Origin: Longitalea arenae
Lineage (GTDB): Bacteria > Bacteroidota > Bacteroidia > Chitinophagales > Chitinophagaceae
Assembly (NCBI RefSeq): GCF_016924755.1
Contig: NZ_JAFFJX010000027.1
Span: 1 to 53,463 of the forward strand
DNA length: 53,463 nucleotides
Direction of reading: 5' to 3'
Within the stretch, counting starts at the first letter, position 1, and every line of letters begins with the position of its first letter. Under the pieces are notes generated by a model that was not told the DNA's origin, searched no databases, and was given only the letters and a program-made list of their open reading frames with translations. The position numbers were made by a program, and so were the translations under genes. Below are positions 18,037-26,890 of this stretch, in pieces.

Positions 18037-20079
18037 ATGAAACCTGTAACCTGTAACGTGAAACAACTAGTATTAACAATCCTCATCATAAGCAGTACTG
18101 TATTGGTGACTGCTCAACAACAGCACAGGGGTCTTACAAACAGTTATTACGTAAGCAACAGATCACCGCTGCGCCCATCGTCCTTCATCCGGCTGCCGGT
18201 GAACAGCTTCAAACCCAAAGGCTGGCTGCTGCATTTTCTGAAGCTGCAACGGGATGGGTTAACCGGGCATCTGGGGGAGATCAGCGCCTGGTTGACCAAG
18301 ACCGATAACGCCTGGCTGGCAAAAGACGGCCAGGGCAAATGGGGCTGGGAAGAATTGCCCTATTGGTTAAAAGGCTATGCGCATCTTGGCTACCTGCTGC
18401 AGGATCAGCAAATGATCAATGAAAGTAATTTCTGGATCAATGCCGTGCTCAATAACCAGCGGCCGGATGGCGATTTCGGTCCGGTCGTATTACGCAACGG
18501 CAAACGCGACCTCTGGACCAATATGCCCATGTTATGGTGTTTGCAGTCCTATTATGAGTATTCCAACGATGCACGGGTTCTGACCTTTATGAGCAAGTAT
18601 TTTAAATGGGAGCTTGCCCTGCCCGATGATCAGTTCCTGGAAGATTACTGGGAGAACAGCCGCGGCGGCGATAATTTGTACAGTGTGTATTGGTTGTACA
18701 ATCGCACCGGCGAACCCTGGCTGTTGGAGCTGGCCACGAAAATTGACCGCAATACCGCCAACTGGCGACAAAAGGACAATTTGCCGAACTGGCACAATGT
18801 AAACATCGTGCAGTGTTACCGCGAGCCCGCCACTTATTATATGCAATCGAATAATCCTGCCGATCTTGAAGCAACTTATAACGTTTTCAAACTGGTGCGT
18901 GAGCTGTACGGACAGGTACCTGGTGGTTTATTCGGCGCCGATGAAAATGCGCGTAAGGGCTATGACGATCCGCGCCAGGCGGTGGAGACCTGCGGGATGG
19001 TAGAGCAAATGACCAGTGATCAGTTATTGTTGCAGTTTACCGGTGATGCCATGTGGGCGGACAATTGTGAAGATGTGGCTTTTAATACTTTTCCGGCGGC
19101 ATTCATGCCTGATTACCGCAGCCTGCGCTATTTGACTGCGCCCAATATGATCGTGAGCGACAGCATGAACCATGCGCCGGGAATTGCCAATGAAGGCCCT
19201 TTCCTGATGATGAACCCGTTCAGCAGCCGCTGTTGCCAGCACAATCATTCCGCCGGCTGGGCCTATTATGCAGCCAATAGCTGGATGGCCACCCCCGATA
19301 ACGGACTGGCAGCCCAGTTATATATAGCAGGAGATGTGACGGCCAAAGTGGGTGACGGAACAAACCTGACATTAACGACAGAAACGCATTATCCCTTTGA
19401 AGAAGCTATTGCTATTACGGTAAAAACGCCCAAGGCTGTGTCTTTTCCGCTTTACCTGCGGATTCCCGCCTGGTGTACCAATGCAGCGATAAGTATCAAC
19501 GGCAAACCGGCAGCAGTAAAAACGACACCCGGCACTTATGTTTCGCTGTCCCGTAACTGGAAGAATGGCGATAAGATCGTACTGACACTGCCCATGCAGT
19601 TGCAACTGCGCACATGGGTGAAAAATAAGAACAGTGTAAGCATCAATTACGGGCCGCTGACTTTTTCATTATTAATAAAAGAAGACTACAAAAAGCAGGA
19701 CAGTAAAGCGACGGCGCTTTATGATTCGCGCTGGCAGGAGCATGCCGATGTAACCGCCTGGCCATCGTACGAGATCTTTGCTGCATCGCCCTGGAATTAT
19801 GGCTTGCAGTTAAATGCCGATAACCTCAATAAATCATTTACGATAAAGAAGCGGCCATGGCCCAAAGATGACAATCCATTTACCAATGCAACAGCGCCGA
19901 TCCAACTGATCGCGAGCGGCAAAACCATTCCCGGCTGGACGGTAGATCAATATGGCTTGTGCGGGGTATTGCCACAGAGTCCGGTCACCGGCACAGGCCC
20001 TTTGCAGCAACTGACCTTAGTGCCGATGGGCGGGGCGAGGTTGCGGATCAGTGCGTTTCCTGTATTGAAAAGATTGTGA
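18037..20079 (+). CDS. GH127/DUF1680-type beta-L-arabinofuranosidase
   Basis: This is a 680-residue secreted enzyme of the DUF1680 clan (GH127/GH146), whose characterised members release beta-L-arabinofuranose with a zinc-bound cysteine nucleophile. The zinc/active-site set is visible: Glu317 and Cys319 in VETCGMVE, and the adjacent Cys399-Cys400 in SSRCCQHN, the second pair holding the expected nucleophile. The N-terminal (alpha/alpha)6 barrel carries WEELPYWLKGYAHLGYLL and is followed by beta-sandwich domains. Start choice is uncertain: ATG 18037 lies in the tail of the heptad array, whereas an in-frame GTG at 18058 begins directly at a clean signal peptide (MKQLVLTILIISS). It is close to the GH2 gene and convergent with the GH29 gene. 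Other activities in the clan are possible. Confidence 0.85.
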   Translation: MKPVTCNVKQLVLTILIISSTVLVTAQQQHRGLTNSYYVSNRSPLRPSSFIRLPVNSFKPKGWLLHFLKLQRDGLTGHLGEISAWLTKTDNAWLAKDGQGKWGWEELPYWLKGYAHLGYLLQDQQMINESNFWINAVLNNQRPDGDFGPVVLRNGKRDLWTNMPMLWCLQSYYEYSNDARVLTFMSKYFKWELALPDDQFLEDYWENSRGGDNLYSVYWLYNRTGEPWLLELATKIDRNTANWRQKDNLPNWHNVNIVQCYREPATYYMQSNNPADLEATYNVFKLVRELYGQVPGGLFGADENARKGYDDPRQAVETCGMVEQMTSDQLLLQFTGDAMWADNCEDVAFNTFPAAFMPDYRSLRYLTAPNMIVSDSMNHAPGIANEGPFLMMNPFSSRCCQHNHSAGWAYYAANSWMATPDNGLAAQLYIAGDVTAKVGDGTNLTLTTETHYPFEEAIAITVKTPKAVSFPLYLRIPAWCTNAAISINGKPAAVKTTPGTYVSLSRNWKNGDKIVLTLPMQLQLRTWVKNKNSVSINYGPLTFSLLIKEDYKKQDSKATALYDSRWQEHADVTAWPSYEIFAASPWNYGLQLNADNLNKSFTIKKRPWPKDDNPFTNATAPIQLIASGKTIPGWTVDQYGLCGVLPQSPVTGTGPLQQLTLVPMGGARLRISAFPVLKRL

Positions 20080-20131
20080 AGTAGACCTGTAAGGTGCGCT
20101 TTTTGATGGCTGTTTAACCGGCAGATGCATG

Positions 20132-21970
20132 TTACGGTGACCGGTATCCGGTAACCGGCGACGATTCCAGATCAATCTTAAAAGCAACAGCAAACCTCGA
20201 AGTATTGACATTTGGATAAGTAATGGTCAATCCCTCCGGCACCTGCTCCCATTGCAACTGCTCTTTACTACCCAAAAGGCTAACCGAACGGATCTTTCTC
20301 TCCAGTAACTTAGCTGCTGATCCAAACGATTTGATGGTGATCACTTCACCCGGTTGCGGAACGGTAAGGCAATACGCATAGATGGCGCCGTTTTTGCCCT
20401 GGGTAAACCGGAAATCCTTTGTGCTGAAGGTAAAGTCCGCATGCTGTTTTCCCAGCTTTCCACCCGGAAGGGTCTTCAGTTTCGATTCCTTCGTTTTGCT
20501 GTTTATGACCTGTTCGCCTTCACCCAGTATTTTCCAGGCTTTACTGCCATAGATACCCTCACCATTTATTTTCATCCAGGCGCCGATGGCTTTCAGCATA
20601 GCGGCGCTGCCCTCATCCATCGCGCCTTCCGGCGTGAGCGAAACGCAAAGCGTTAAATTGCCATCGCGTGATACGTGTTCCAGCAGGGCACGCACCACCA
20701 TGCCGGCGTCATAATAAAAGCCAGGTTGATAGAACCAGTCACCCACGGCCATATCGGCCATCCAGGGCTGATCGGTCTTTATCGTTGGCGAATACCTGCC
20801 TTCGAACGTAGTACCGGCCCCGCGATTGGTGGGCAGGAACTTTACGATGCTGAGTTTATCGAAAGGTTTATGCTTATTGGCCATGGCCTTGTTATAGAAA
20901 TGCGCTACCACGCGGGGGCCGGCATCACATTTAATACCAGAGCCGCTTTTATAACCGCTGAAAGGCTGGGTGCTGTTGCCATCGGTATAAATAAAATCCG
21001 GATCATATTGATCGATCACATCCTCGATGCGCATCGCCCATTGGGTGGCATACCATTTCGCGTAATCGAGATGGTTACCAAAAATGCCCTGGTAGCCATG
21101 GGCGATCAGGTGCAGCTTATAGGGTTTGCCGGTAGAATCAACCGGTTTATAGCCCAGGGGGATCGTATACAATAATTTCGGATCGAGGCCCTGCCACCAT
21201 TTGCCTTTACCATCGGCCAGGGTCAGGTTGCCATCGTAAGGCACACCCGCTTTGGGTCCGGCGCTATCGCTGCCAAAAGCGGTTTGATACCACCACCAGG
21301 TATATTCGTGATGGAAGGCAACGCCGAAGCGCATATTATGTTTGTTCAATTCCTTTTTCCAGCGGGCCAGGAAATCTTTTTTAGGCCCTACTTGAACGGA
21401 GTTCCAGGGATGATAGCGGGAATTCCACAAGTCGTAATTGTCGTGGTGAACACCTACCACCAGGGCATAGCGAAAACCCGCATCATAGTAGGCCTGCACC
21501 AGTTTGGCCGGATCCCATTGCGAAGGGTTCCATTGGTGCAGCACATCTTTGTAACCGAATTCACTCGGATGGCCAAAGCTTTTCACATGATTCTTATACG
21601 CATCGAGGTCCTGTTCATATAAACGGCGGGCATACCAGTCGCCGCTTTTACCGGCGGCCTGCGGGCCCCAATGAATGAACACGCCGAATTTGGCATCCCG
21701 CCACCAGGCCGGTTCACCCGGATAATTTTTATCAATGGATTGCCAGTTGGGTTCAAAAGGACCGGGAGCCATGGGGAAATCCATTTTTACTTCGGGAAAC
21801 GTAGAGGGATCGCTTATAAAACCCAATTGTTTGGTCTCTTTTACCGGCATGGGCGGTAAGGTATAAGCAGGGGATCTTTTTTGCGCAGAACAACTATTCG
21901 TCAAAAGAAGCAGGGGCAGGAAGAACAAATTGGCAGAAATCCTTCGCATACGATCAAAATATTCACTCAT
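20132..21970 (-). CDS. Alpha-L-fucosidase, GH29
   Basis: This 612-residue enzyme should remove alpha-linked L-fucose with retention. The N-terminus has a signal ending LLLLTNSCSAQ, whose Cys could be a lipid site. The catalytic barrel carries the GH29 hallmarks KFGVFIHWGPQ, a GVHHDNYDLWNSRYHPWN segment, an FHHEYTWWW segment, and DPDFIYTDGN with the presumed nucleophile Asp. A C-terminal beta-sandwich follows. The start may instead be the internal ATG at 21949 (MRRISANLFF), which gives a tighter signal peptide. The extreme C-terminus is written by a heptad repeat copy, so the stop codon seems to come from repeat sequence. The gene is convergent with GH127. Confidence 0.92.
   Translation of the reverse strand: MSEYFDRMRRISANLFFLPLLLLTNSCSAQKRSPAYTLPPMPVKETKQLGFISDPSTFPEVKMDFPMAPGPFEPNWQSIDKNYPGEPAWWRDAKFGVFIHWGPQAAGKSGDWYARRLYEQDLDAYKNHVKSFGHPSEFGYKDVLHQWNPSQWDPAKLVQAYYDAGFRYALVVGVHHDNYDLWNSRYHPWNSVQVGPKKDFLARWKKELNKHNMRFGVAFHHEYTWWWYQTAFGSDSAGPKAGVPYDGNLTLADGKGKWWQGLDPKLLYTIPLGYKPVDSTGKPYKLHLIAHGYQGIFGNHLDYAKWYATQWAMRIEDVIDQYDPDFIYTDGNSTQPFSGYKSGSGIKCDAGPRVVAHFYNKAMANKHKPFDKLSIVKFLPTNRGAGTTFEGRYSPTIKTDQPWMADMAVGDWFYQPGFYYDAGMVVRALLEHVSRDGNLTLCVSLTPEGAMDEGSAAMLKAIGAWMKINGEGIYGSKAWKILGEGEQVINSKTKESKLKTLPGGKLGKQHADFTFSTKDFRFTQGKNGAIYAYCLTVPQPGEVITIKSFGSAAKLLERKIRSVSLLGSKEQLQWEQVPEGLTITYPNVNTSRFAVAFKIDLESSPVTGYRSP
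20136..20163. repeat. Heptad repeat copy overlapping the GH29 stop region
   Basis: Four 7-bp units (ggtgacc, ggtatcc, ggtaacc, ggcgacg) of the same family as the arrays at 195-276 and 17927-18031. Read on the minus strand they encode the last residues of the GH29 protein (SSPVTGYRSP). A single gacctgtaaggt half-element lies nearby at 20084-20095. Confidence 0.75.
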
Positions 21971-22158
21971 CGCTATGGCGCTTTTATCGTTATTATTAGC
22001 GGCTGGAAATTACGCCTTGAAGGGCTAGGGGTTATCCTGTACCGTCCTGAATTCATCGAAGGCAAAAGCCAAGCGCCAGGTAGGTTACCTACAACTTGCT
22101 ATAATATTTCTAAATCGGGCTATTATCATGATTAATAAAGATAATTTCAGTGACTCAA

Positions 22159-24012
22159 TTAATTGGTTTGAGCATTTGTCGGATAGATTGACAGGTTCCC
22201 TGCCGTAGACTCATTTAAGAAGTCAGAATAAACAAATCTTACTAAATCTACTAACCTATTAGGCACAAGCTTGTTTTTAACTAATTCAATACTTTTCCTA
22301 ATCGCACTATATGGTTTATCGTTTTTACTGCCATTCCAAAGGTCTTCTAATGTGTCTTCACATATAAAAATGTTTTCTGAAGGAACAATTATAGAGATTC
22401 TAGAGTTGGCTTTAAAAGGATGAATAGCTGGTAAATCAGCTAATTCCCTATCAGTCTTGCCAAGACGATCAAGGTCGTGTACAACTTTAAATGCAATTCC
22501 GAATTTAGATAACAACCTGCCAACTGCTGGAATCGTCCACTTTCCTCCGCAGGATACAATAGTACAATCTAGAGAGCTTACTACATTTACTCCGCAATAC
22601 TCAAGTAAGGATGGGCAATGTTTAAATATAGCCATTTCTGTGTCACCTTCAACTAAAATCACCTTACTGGCAAAAAAGGCTTCACAAACAGTGGGATGAA
22701 AGTCCAAGGCTGCACGTAGTGCGTCTCTTTCAATTTTTCCTACCTCCGAGCTGTCGAACGGATTTTCTGTAAGTTGTTTTAACGAAATATTGCCAATTGT
22801 TGTACGAGAAAGGATTACTAAGGACTTGGGTACATCTGCGACATTAATAAAAACCGGCGAATGACTTGTACATATTACCTGCCAGTTCTCAGATATAGAA
22901 ATTATGTTGAAAATTTCTTTTAACTTCCTTAGCATTTGGGGATGAAGGTAGAGTTCTGGTTCTTCGTACAAAATAATTGTAGTCCTTGAATTTTCATCGT
23001 TTATCGCCGCTTCATTTTCTCCCACCATTTCCAATAATGAAAAAATGAGGGTTCGTTGAAGACCATGTCCTTGTAAACCAATAGGTGTATCATGTACTCC
23101 ATCAACTATTCTAAGTCCTACACTAGAGCTTATAACTGTATCAATTTCTGGATTATCAAACTTTACATTTGCCTTTGCGTCTATTAACCTACTTAATCTT
23201 TCTGAAAGTTTATTATTGATATCGTTAATCCCTTTAAATCCATCTTCGCTATGTATTCTATCACTTAATGCGGATATAGCTTTAATTATGTTTTCATACT
23301 CTTTTTCGCCTTGTATTTGCGGAAGTATTAATCTTCTCATCAATTCTCCAAAAGCAGACTTGCCTGTTTTGGAATACTTCGACTCGTCTGAAGCATCCTT
23401 TACTGCTGGAATAATTATTATTTTAGGCAGAGCTTGCTGAAGCGAATTATTAAAGGGTATTGATTCTCCAGACCAAGTTGCATTACCTTTTACAATCTTA
23501 TCTGGATACTTATCTCTAATTATCTGTTTAACTTTTTCCTTATTGGCCTTGGTTTTAAATTGAGTAGCAGTTTTAATGTTCATTTCTTGGGCAATTGCCT
23601 TCAATTCTGTACCTAGTTCATTCCATTCGTCTTGCCAACCATTTATTTGTTCTTCCTCCTTAAATGCGAAATATTCAATTGTGATTTTCTTTTTTTCATC
23701 TTCTTCAGTAGAGATTGTTGCAACATATTTTAACCTAAGTTCGTTGTTATAGACCAAAGCACTAATAGCAGGCGAGCTTCTTTCCCATTCTTTCAATTCA
23801 TGAAATGTTCCTTCAATTTCTATAATCGTTTCAGTTCTTAAATAAAATTCTTCCATGTCTGGCTTAACTCCCGTGCATAACAATTCTATTCCTCTTAATA
23901 CTGATGATTTTCCGCAATTATTTTTTCCGATAATTGTAGTTAAATTGTAAGTATCAAATTCAATGTTTTGTAGTCCTCGAAGATTTCGAATTGAAATTTT
24001 TTTAAGCTTCAT
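22159..24012 (-). CDS. OLD-family ATP-dependent endonuclease (AAA ATPase + TOPRIM)
   Basis: This 617-residue protein has an SMC/RecF-like ATPase head with Walker A GKNNCGKS (Lys35) at the N-terminus, Walker B ILYEEPELYLHP in the middle, and a QVICTSHSPVFIN segment. It ends with a TOPRIM nuclease domain beginning VILVEGDTEMAIF, with later acidic residues including HDLDRLGK. This is the layout of overcoming-lysogenization-defect (OLD) nucleases, several of which act in phage defence. No UvrD-like helicase is adjacent, so it looks like a stand-alone class 1 OLD rather than a Gabija system. Base composition is clearly more AT-rich than the flanking glycosidase genes, consistent with horizontal gain. 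Target and trigger are unknown. Confidence 0.85.
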   Translation of the reverse strand: MKLKKISIRNLRGLQNIEFDTYNLTTIIGKNNCGKSSVLRGIELLCTGVKPDMEEFYLRTETIIEIEGTFHELKEWERSSPAISALVYNNELRLKYVATISTEEDEKKKITIEYFAFKEEEQINGWQDEWNELGTELKAIAQEMNIKTATQFKTKANKEKVKQIIRDKYPDKIVKGNATWSGESIPFNNSLQQALPKIIIIPAVKDASDESKYSKTGKSAFGELMRRLILPQIQGEKEYENIIKAISALSDRIHSEDGFKGINDINNKLSERLSRLIDAKANVKFDNPEIDTVISSSVGLRIVDGVHDTPIGLQGHGLQRTLIFSLLEMVGENEAAINDENSRTTIILYEEPELYLHPQMLRKLKEIFNIISISENWQVICTSHSPVFINVADVPKSLVILSRTTIGNISLKQLTENPFDSSEVGKIERDALRAALDFHPTVCEAFFASKVILVEGDTEMAIFKHCPSLLEYCGVNVVSSLDCTIVSCGGKWTIPAVGRLLSKFGIAFKVVHDLDRLGKTDRELADLPAIHPFKANSRISIIVPSENIFICEDTLEDLWNGSKNDKPYSAIRKSIELVKNKLVPNRLVDLVRFVYSDFLNESTAGNLSIYPTNAQTN

Positions 24013-24259
24013 AAATATAACGTAATGAATAATATGTAGGAAAGCCCCTTTTATATCATTTTCCGATACCCTAAGGAGATGTACAATGCTGGTAGGTTGG
24101 GATATGATTCTGAAATCCGGGGTGTAAATTATATAATAACTAACAACTTAAATACTGGTTGCACATGATATAAATCAAGTTTTGCTTGAATTATTCAACA
24201 TATGGGTTTGAATGATGGCAACCGATTCAGGTTTAGTCGCTGCAAAAGTCTTCGAACAG

Positions 24260-24612
24260 TTATTGGTGTATTATTATTTCTGTCTTAGTTATTTCTATAA
24301 GAGAGTTTGAAATAAGTGAATCGGTAATGTAAGTAAGGTGGGTTTGAAAAATGAGAAGCAGGTTGGTGTTTGTAATATTGCCGGTTTTTATAAGTAATAA
24401 TTTGGCAGGAATATTTCTAACCAGGAAAGATTCCAAAAAATCGGCATCTTTTGAAATTACGATCTTATCCTCTTTTATGGAAAGATCATTTATAAAATTG
24501 TCGTTCGTTTTATTTTTTTCCGAAAGCTCCTGGTATGAATAGAGTCATGCCCTTTTGAGCACAAAAAGTCAGACAAAGATTTGGGAAGTTGTGCCTCAAC
24601 TATAAATTTCAC
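24260..24612 (-). pseudogene. DUF5615 PIN-like toxin, frameshifted
   Basis: Read on the minus strand from a GTG at 24612, the frame gives a KFIVEAQLPKSLSDFLCSKG start and GHDSIHT, the N-terminus of DUF5615 (PIN-like) proteins. A one-base deletion just after HT breaks the frame. In the next frame the protein continues ELSEKNKTNDNF, then DKIVISKDADFLESFL, then KLLLIKTGNITNTNLL, the family's C-terminal half, to TAA at 24260. The span is 353 bp, one base short of 118 codons. Family members pair with DUF433 proteins as toxin and antitoxin; here the partner directly precedes it and its stop overlaps the GTG (GTGA). The gene is probably inactive. Confidence 0.75.
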
Positions 24613-24844
24613 GAGGTTATTCTATATATGCTTTTAACTTGTGTCAATCTTGCAGCATATTCAATACAGGCAAGAAAATCTTCTCTTTCTAAATCCGGGT
24701 AATCTGTTAGTAATTCTTCAATGCTCATTCCTGATGCCAACAACTCAAGCATCGAATCTACCGGATACCGCAAGCCACGAATTACAGGCTTACCGTGGCA
24801 AATTTGGGGTCAATGGTGATTCTATCAGTAAGATATTCAGGCAT
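24609..24844 (-). pseudogene. DUF433 antitoxin, frameshifted
   Basis: Starting at ATG 24844 on the minus strand the frame gives MPEYLTDRITIDPKF. After one missing base it resumes as HGKPVIRGLRYPVDSMLELL and then SIEELLTDYPDLEREDFLAC to TGA at 24609. HGKPVIRG and the PDLEREDFLACL-like helix are the DUF433 signature, a small winged-helix-type antitoxin. The span of 236 bp is one base short of 79 codons. In the unshifted frame a stop occurs 12 codons after the start region motif, so no full protein is made. It is the upstream partner of the DUF5615 relic. Confidence 0.78.
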
Positions 24845-25052
24845 TTAATAATTTTATACTGAAAATTAAGGACTATTTTCCATTTTTTATTCAGCTAATG
24901 TTTTCGGTTGCTAACTGACAAAATAGCTCAATAACAGGCTAATAGGTCAAGCTTCAACGATAAACGCCAGCATTAATTTGCCTGCCAAAGGATCAGCTGT
25001 GAGAGCGTTTCCCATTAAAGCGTTTGTATTCAGCGCCGGCGTTCAGGCGCCT

Positions 25053-25069
25053 ATCCGCCTTTGGCGGAT
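25053..25069. repeat. Short dispersed-type hairpin (atccgcc-ttt-ggcggat)
   Basis: A perfect 7-bp stem with a TTT loop lies in the 296-bp gap upstream of the PL6 gene. Compact hairpins of this kind are common as dispersed intergenic repeats in related genomes. Only one copy is seen here, so repeat status is inference. Confidence 0.5.
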
Positions 25070-25096
25070 CAAGCGTTTTGCCTTTTCACACAATAT

Positions 25097-25104
25097 TATC
25101 TTTG
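25097..25104 (+). promoter_or_regulatory. Putative Bacteroidota -7 promoter box for PL6 gene
   Basis: TATCTTTG matches the TAnnTTTG -7 consensus and lies 37 bp before ATG 25141. A TTTG at 25077-25080 could be the -33 element, although the 16-bp spacing is short. The position supports the start at 25141. Confidence 0.4.
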
Positions 25105-25140
25105 TCAAATTGTTATAATAGTATAGGTAAAATACCCTGC

Positions 25141-26562
25141 ATGAAAAAATTTTTACGCCCCCTGCGTTTGGCCGCCTGCCTCCTCGTACTGGTTAGTGCC
25201 GGCACAACAACAGCTTCCGCAAAAATCATTGTTGTGAAATTCATCGGCGGCTTTCAGAAAGCCGTGAACGAAGCAAACCCCGGCGACACAGTCCTGGTGA
25301 CGAATGGTCAGTACACGACCGGAACAGATATTGTGATCAGCCGCGCCGGAACGGCAGACAAGCCGATTCTCGTAATGGCTGAAACGGTTGGACAAGTGGA
25401 GATGACCGGGCTCGGCGGCATCAGTCTGGCGAGTGGCGCCAAATACGTCATCATCAGCGGATTCAAATTCACTCATTCCGCATCCCGTGCCCGCTCCTTA
25501 CCCGGCAGCAGCTTTTGCCGCTGGACACGCAATATCTTCGAGAATGAAGGCGCCGGTGAGGATCTGTCCATTGCCGGCAGCGATCATGAAATAGATCACA
25601 ATACTTTTCAGAATAAAAAAAGCATGGGCCGTTACCTGGCCATTCGCGGCGAGGGCAAACAGATTGCCGAGCGTTTATGGATCCATCACAATTATTTTTA
25701 CAATTTCGAATTCCAGGGTGGGCCCAATGGCGCGGAGGCTTTTCAGTTTGGACTGAGTGGATTCAGCATGTCGAAAAGCAATAGTATCGTAGAATACAAC
25801 CTCTTTGAAGAATGCCATGGTGAAAATGAGCTGATCTCCGTAAAGGCTTCTGCAGTGACCCTGCGTTACAATACCATCCGCAATTGCAAGGCGCAGTTCA
25901 CCCTGCGGCATGGTAACTTCTGCCAGGTATATGGAAATTATTTTCACAACACGCCCGGACTGCGCATATTCGGTGACGATCACCTGGTGCACAGCAACTA
26001 TTTTGAGGTGTGCCCGATCGGTATCAATATTGGAAACGGCGATGGGGAAGTAGCGGATGGCGCAGCTTTGACCTGTCACGACCGGCCCGACCGCGTAATG
26101 ATCGCATTCAATACGATCATCAGCGCCAAAGCGCCGATCGCATTGCCTGCCCGCAACAACGGACTGGGCGCCACGGCCATCACGGTGGCGTATAATATCA
26201 TCAGAGGCGGTGGACCGGCAGCAAGCATTGCCGGACCCTATACCAACCCGGTTTGGGAAGGAAATATCGTCTTCAATGCAGAGAGCAAAGGCGATATGCC
26301 GGATGGTACATTTACAATGAACGACCCGAAGCTGGGGCGTGGACAAAGCGCTACCATTCACTTATTGCCTGGCAGTGCGGCCATCGATGCCCTGCCTGCG
26401 CCCAAGGGCAAAAAAGCGGTGAACAAGTATGCTGCCATCGCGACTGACATGGATGGCCAGCCGAGAACCCTGCCGCTCGATGCAGGTGCCGATGAAGTGA
26501 GTAAGGCGCCGGTAACGGCAAAGATCCTGGATCCAAAAGATGTTGGGGTAGGGGCTCCTTAA
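25141..26562 (+). CDS. Polysaccharide lyase family 6 (alginate lyase/chondroitinase B-like)
   Basis: This 473-residue secreted parallel beta-helix lyase has a signal peptide (about 1-27, ending TTTASA), an open frame with no homology-like signal before ATG 25141, and repeated right-handed helix rungs. The PL6 catalytic pair is visible: Lys235 in ELISVKAS (base) and Arg256 in FTLRHGN (acid), 21 residues apart as in chondroitinase B. The Ca-binding neighbourhood NLFEECHGENELIS is also present. It should cleave a uronic-acid-containing polysaccharide such as alginate or dermatan sulphate by beta-elimination. The exact substrate is not determinable here. It stands alone after the AT-rich insert and is followed by a strong terminator. 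It shares the base composition of the glycosidase locus. Confidence 0.88.
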   Translation: MKKFLRPLRLAACLLVLVSAGTTTASAKIIVVKFIGGFQKAVNEANPGDTVLVTNGQYTTGTDIVISRAGTADKPILVMAETVGQVEMTGLGGISLASGAKYVIISGFKFTHSASRARSLPGSSFCRWTRNIFENEGAGEDLSIAGSDHEIDHNTFQNKKSMGRYLAIRGEGKQIAERLWIHHNYFYNFEFQGGPNGAEAFQFGLSGFSMSKSNSIVEYNLFEECHGENELISVKASAVTLRYNTIRNCKAQFTLRHGNFCQVYGNYFHNTPGLRIFGDDHLVHSNYFEVCPIGINIGNGDGEVADGAALTCHDRPDRVMIAFNTIISAKAPIALPARNNGLGATAITVAYNIIRGGGPAASIAGPYTNPVWEGNIVFNAESKGDMPDGTFTMNDPKLGRGQSATIHLLPGSAAIDALPAPKGKKAVNKYAAIATDMDGQPRTLPLDAGADEVSKAPVTAKILDPKDVGVGAP

Positions 26563-26576
26563 TGGCGTGTTGGCAA

Positions 26577-26694
26577 GTTGATAGCGTTGACAGTGTTGAT
26601 AGATGTGGTAAGTTGATAAAGTTGCGGGTTGACAGCGTAGATAGAGGAACAAGCTGACAATGACAAGTTGATAGCATTGACAGCATCGATAACC
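26577..26694. repeat. Degenerate 9-bp tandem repeat (gttgatagc type)
   Basis: Nine-base units such as gttgatagc (26577-26585), gttgacagt (26586-26594) and gttgataga (26595-26603) recur, decay in the middle and return at 26667-26693 as gttgatagc, attgacagc, atcgataac. The stretch begins 15 bp after the PL6 stop codon and ends before its terminator. Confidence 0.7.
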
Positions 26695-26704
26695 ATAAAA
26701 TAAT

Positions 26705-26746
26705 AAAGTCCGGAAGCGCATACCATGTATGACTTCCGGACTTTTT
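26705..26746 (+). terminator. Rho-independent terminator after PL6
   Basis: A 12-bp stem (26705-26716 with 26733-26744, aaagtccggaag / cttccggacttt) is extended by an inner catac/gtatg stem. It ends in TTTTT then gtttaag. It is the only strong terminator downstream of the PL6 gene. Confidence 0.88.
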
Positions 26747-26890
26747 GTTTAAGCCTTTTGTGAACGCCAGGCTTTAGGACTTGTTTCGTTTTTTAGTGCT
26801 TCGTTAGCAACAAGCGTGTTAAAAACGGGAATAAGCGTGCAGTGAATTTGATAGGAACTGCGCAAAGGAGGAGAAAAAAATATTTTGCAG

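Noticed and set aside
22159-24012. Gabija system
   Set aside because: The OLD nuclease has no adjacent UvrD/PcrA-like helicase gene on either side.
24351-24862. Short + strand frames in the gap upstream of PL6
   Set aside because: They are opposite the DUF433/DUF5615 relics, whose minus-strand motifs explain the sequence.
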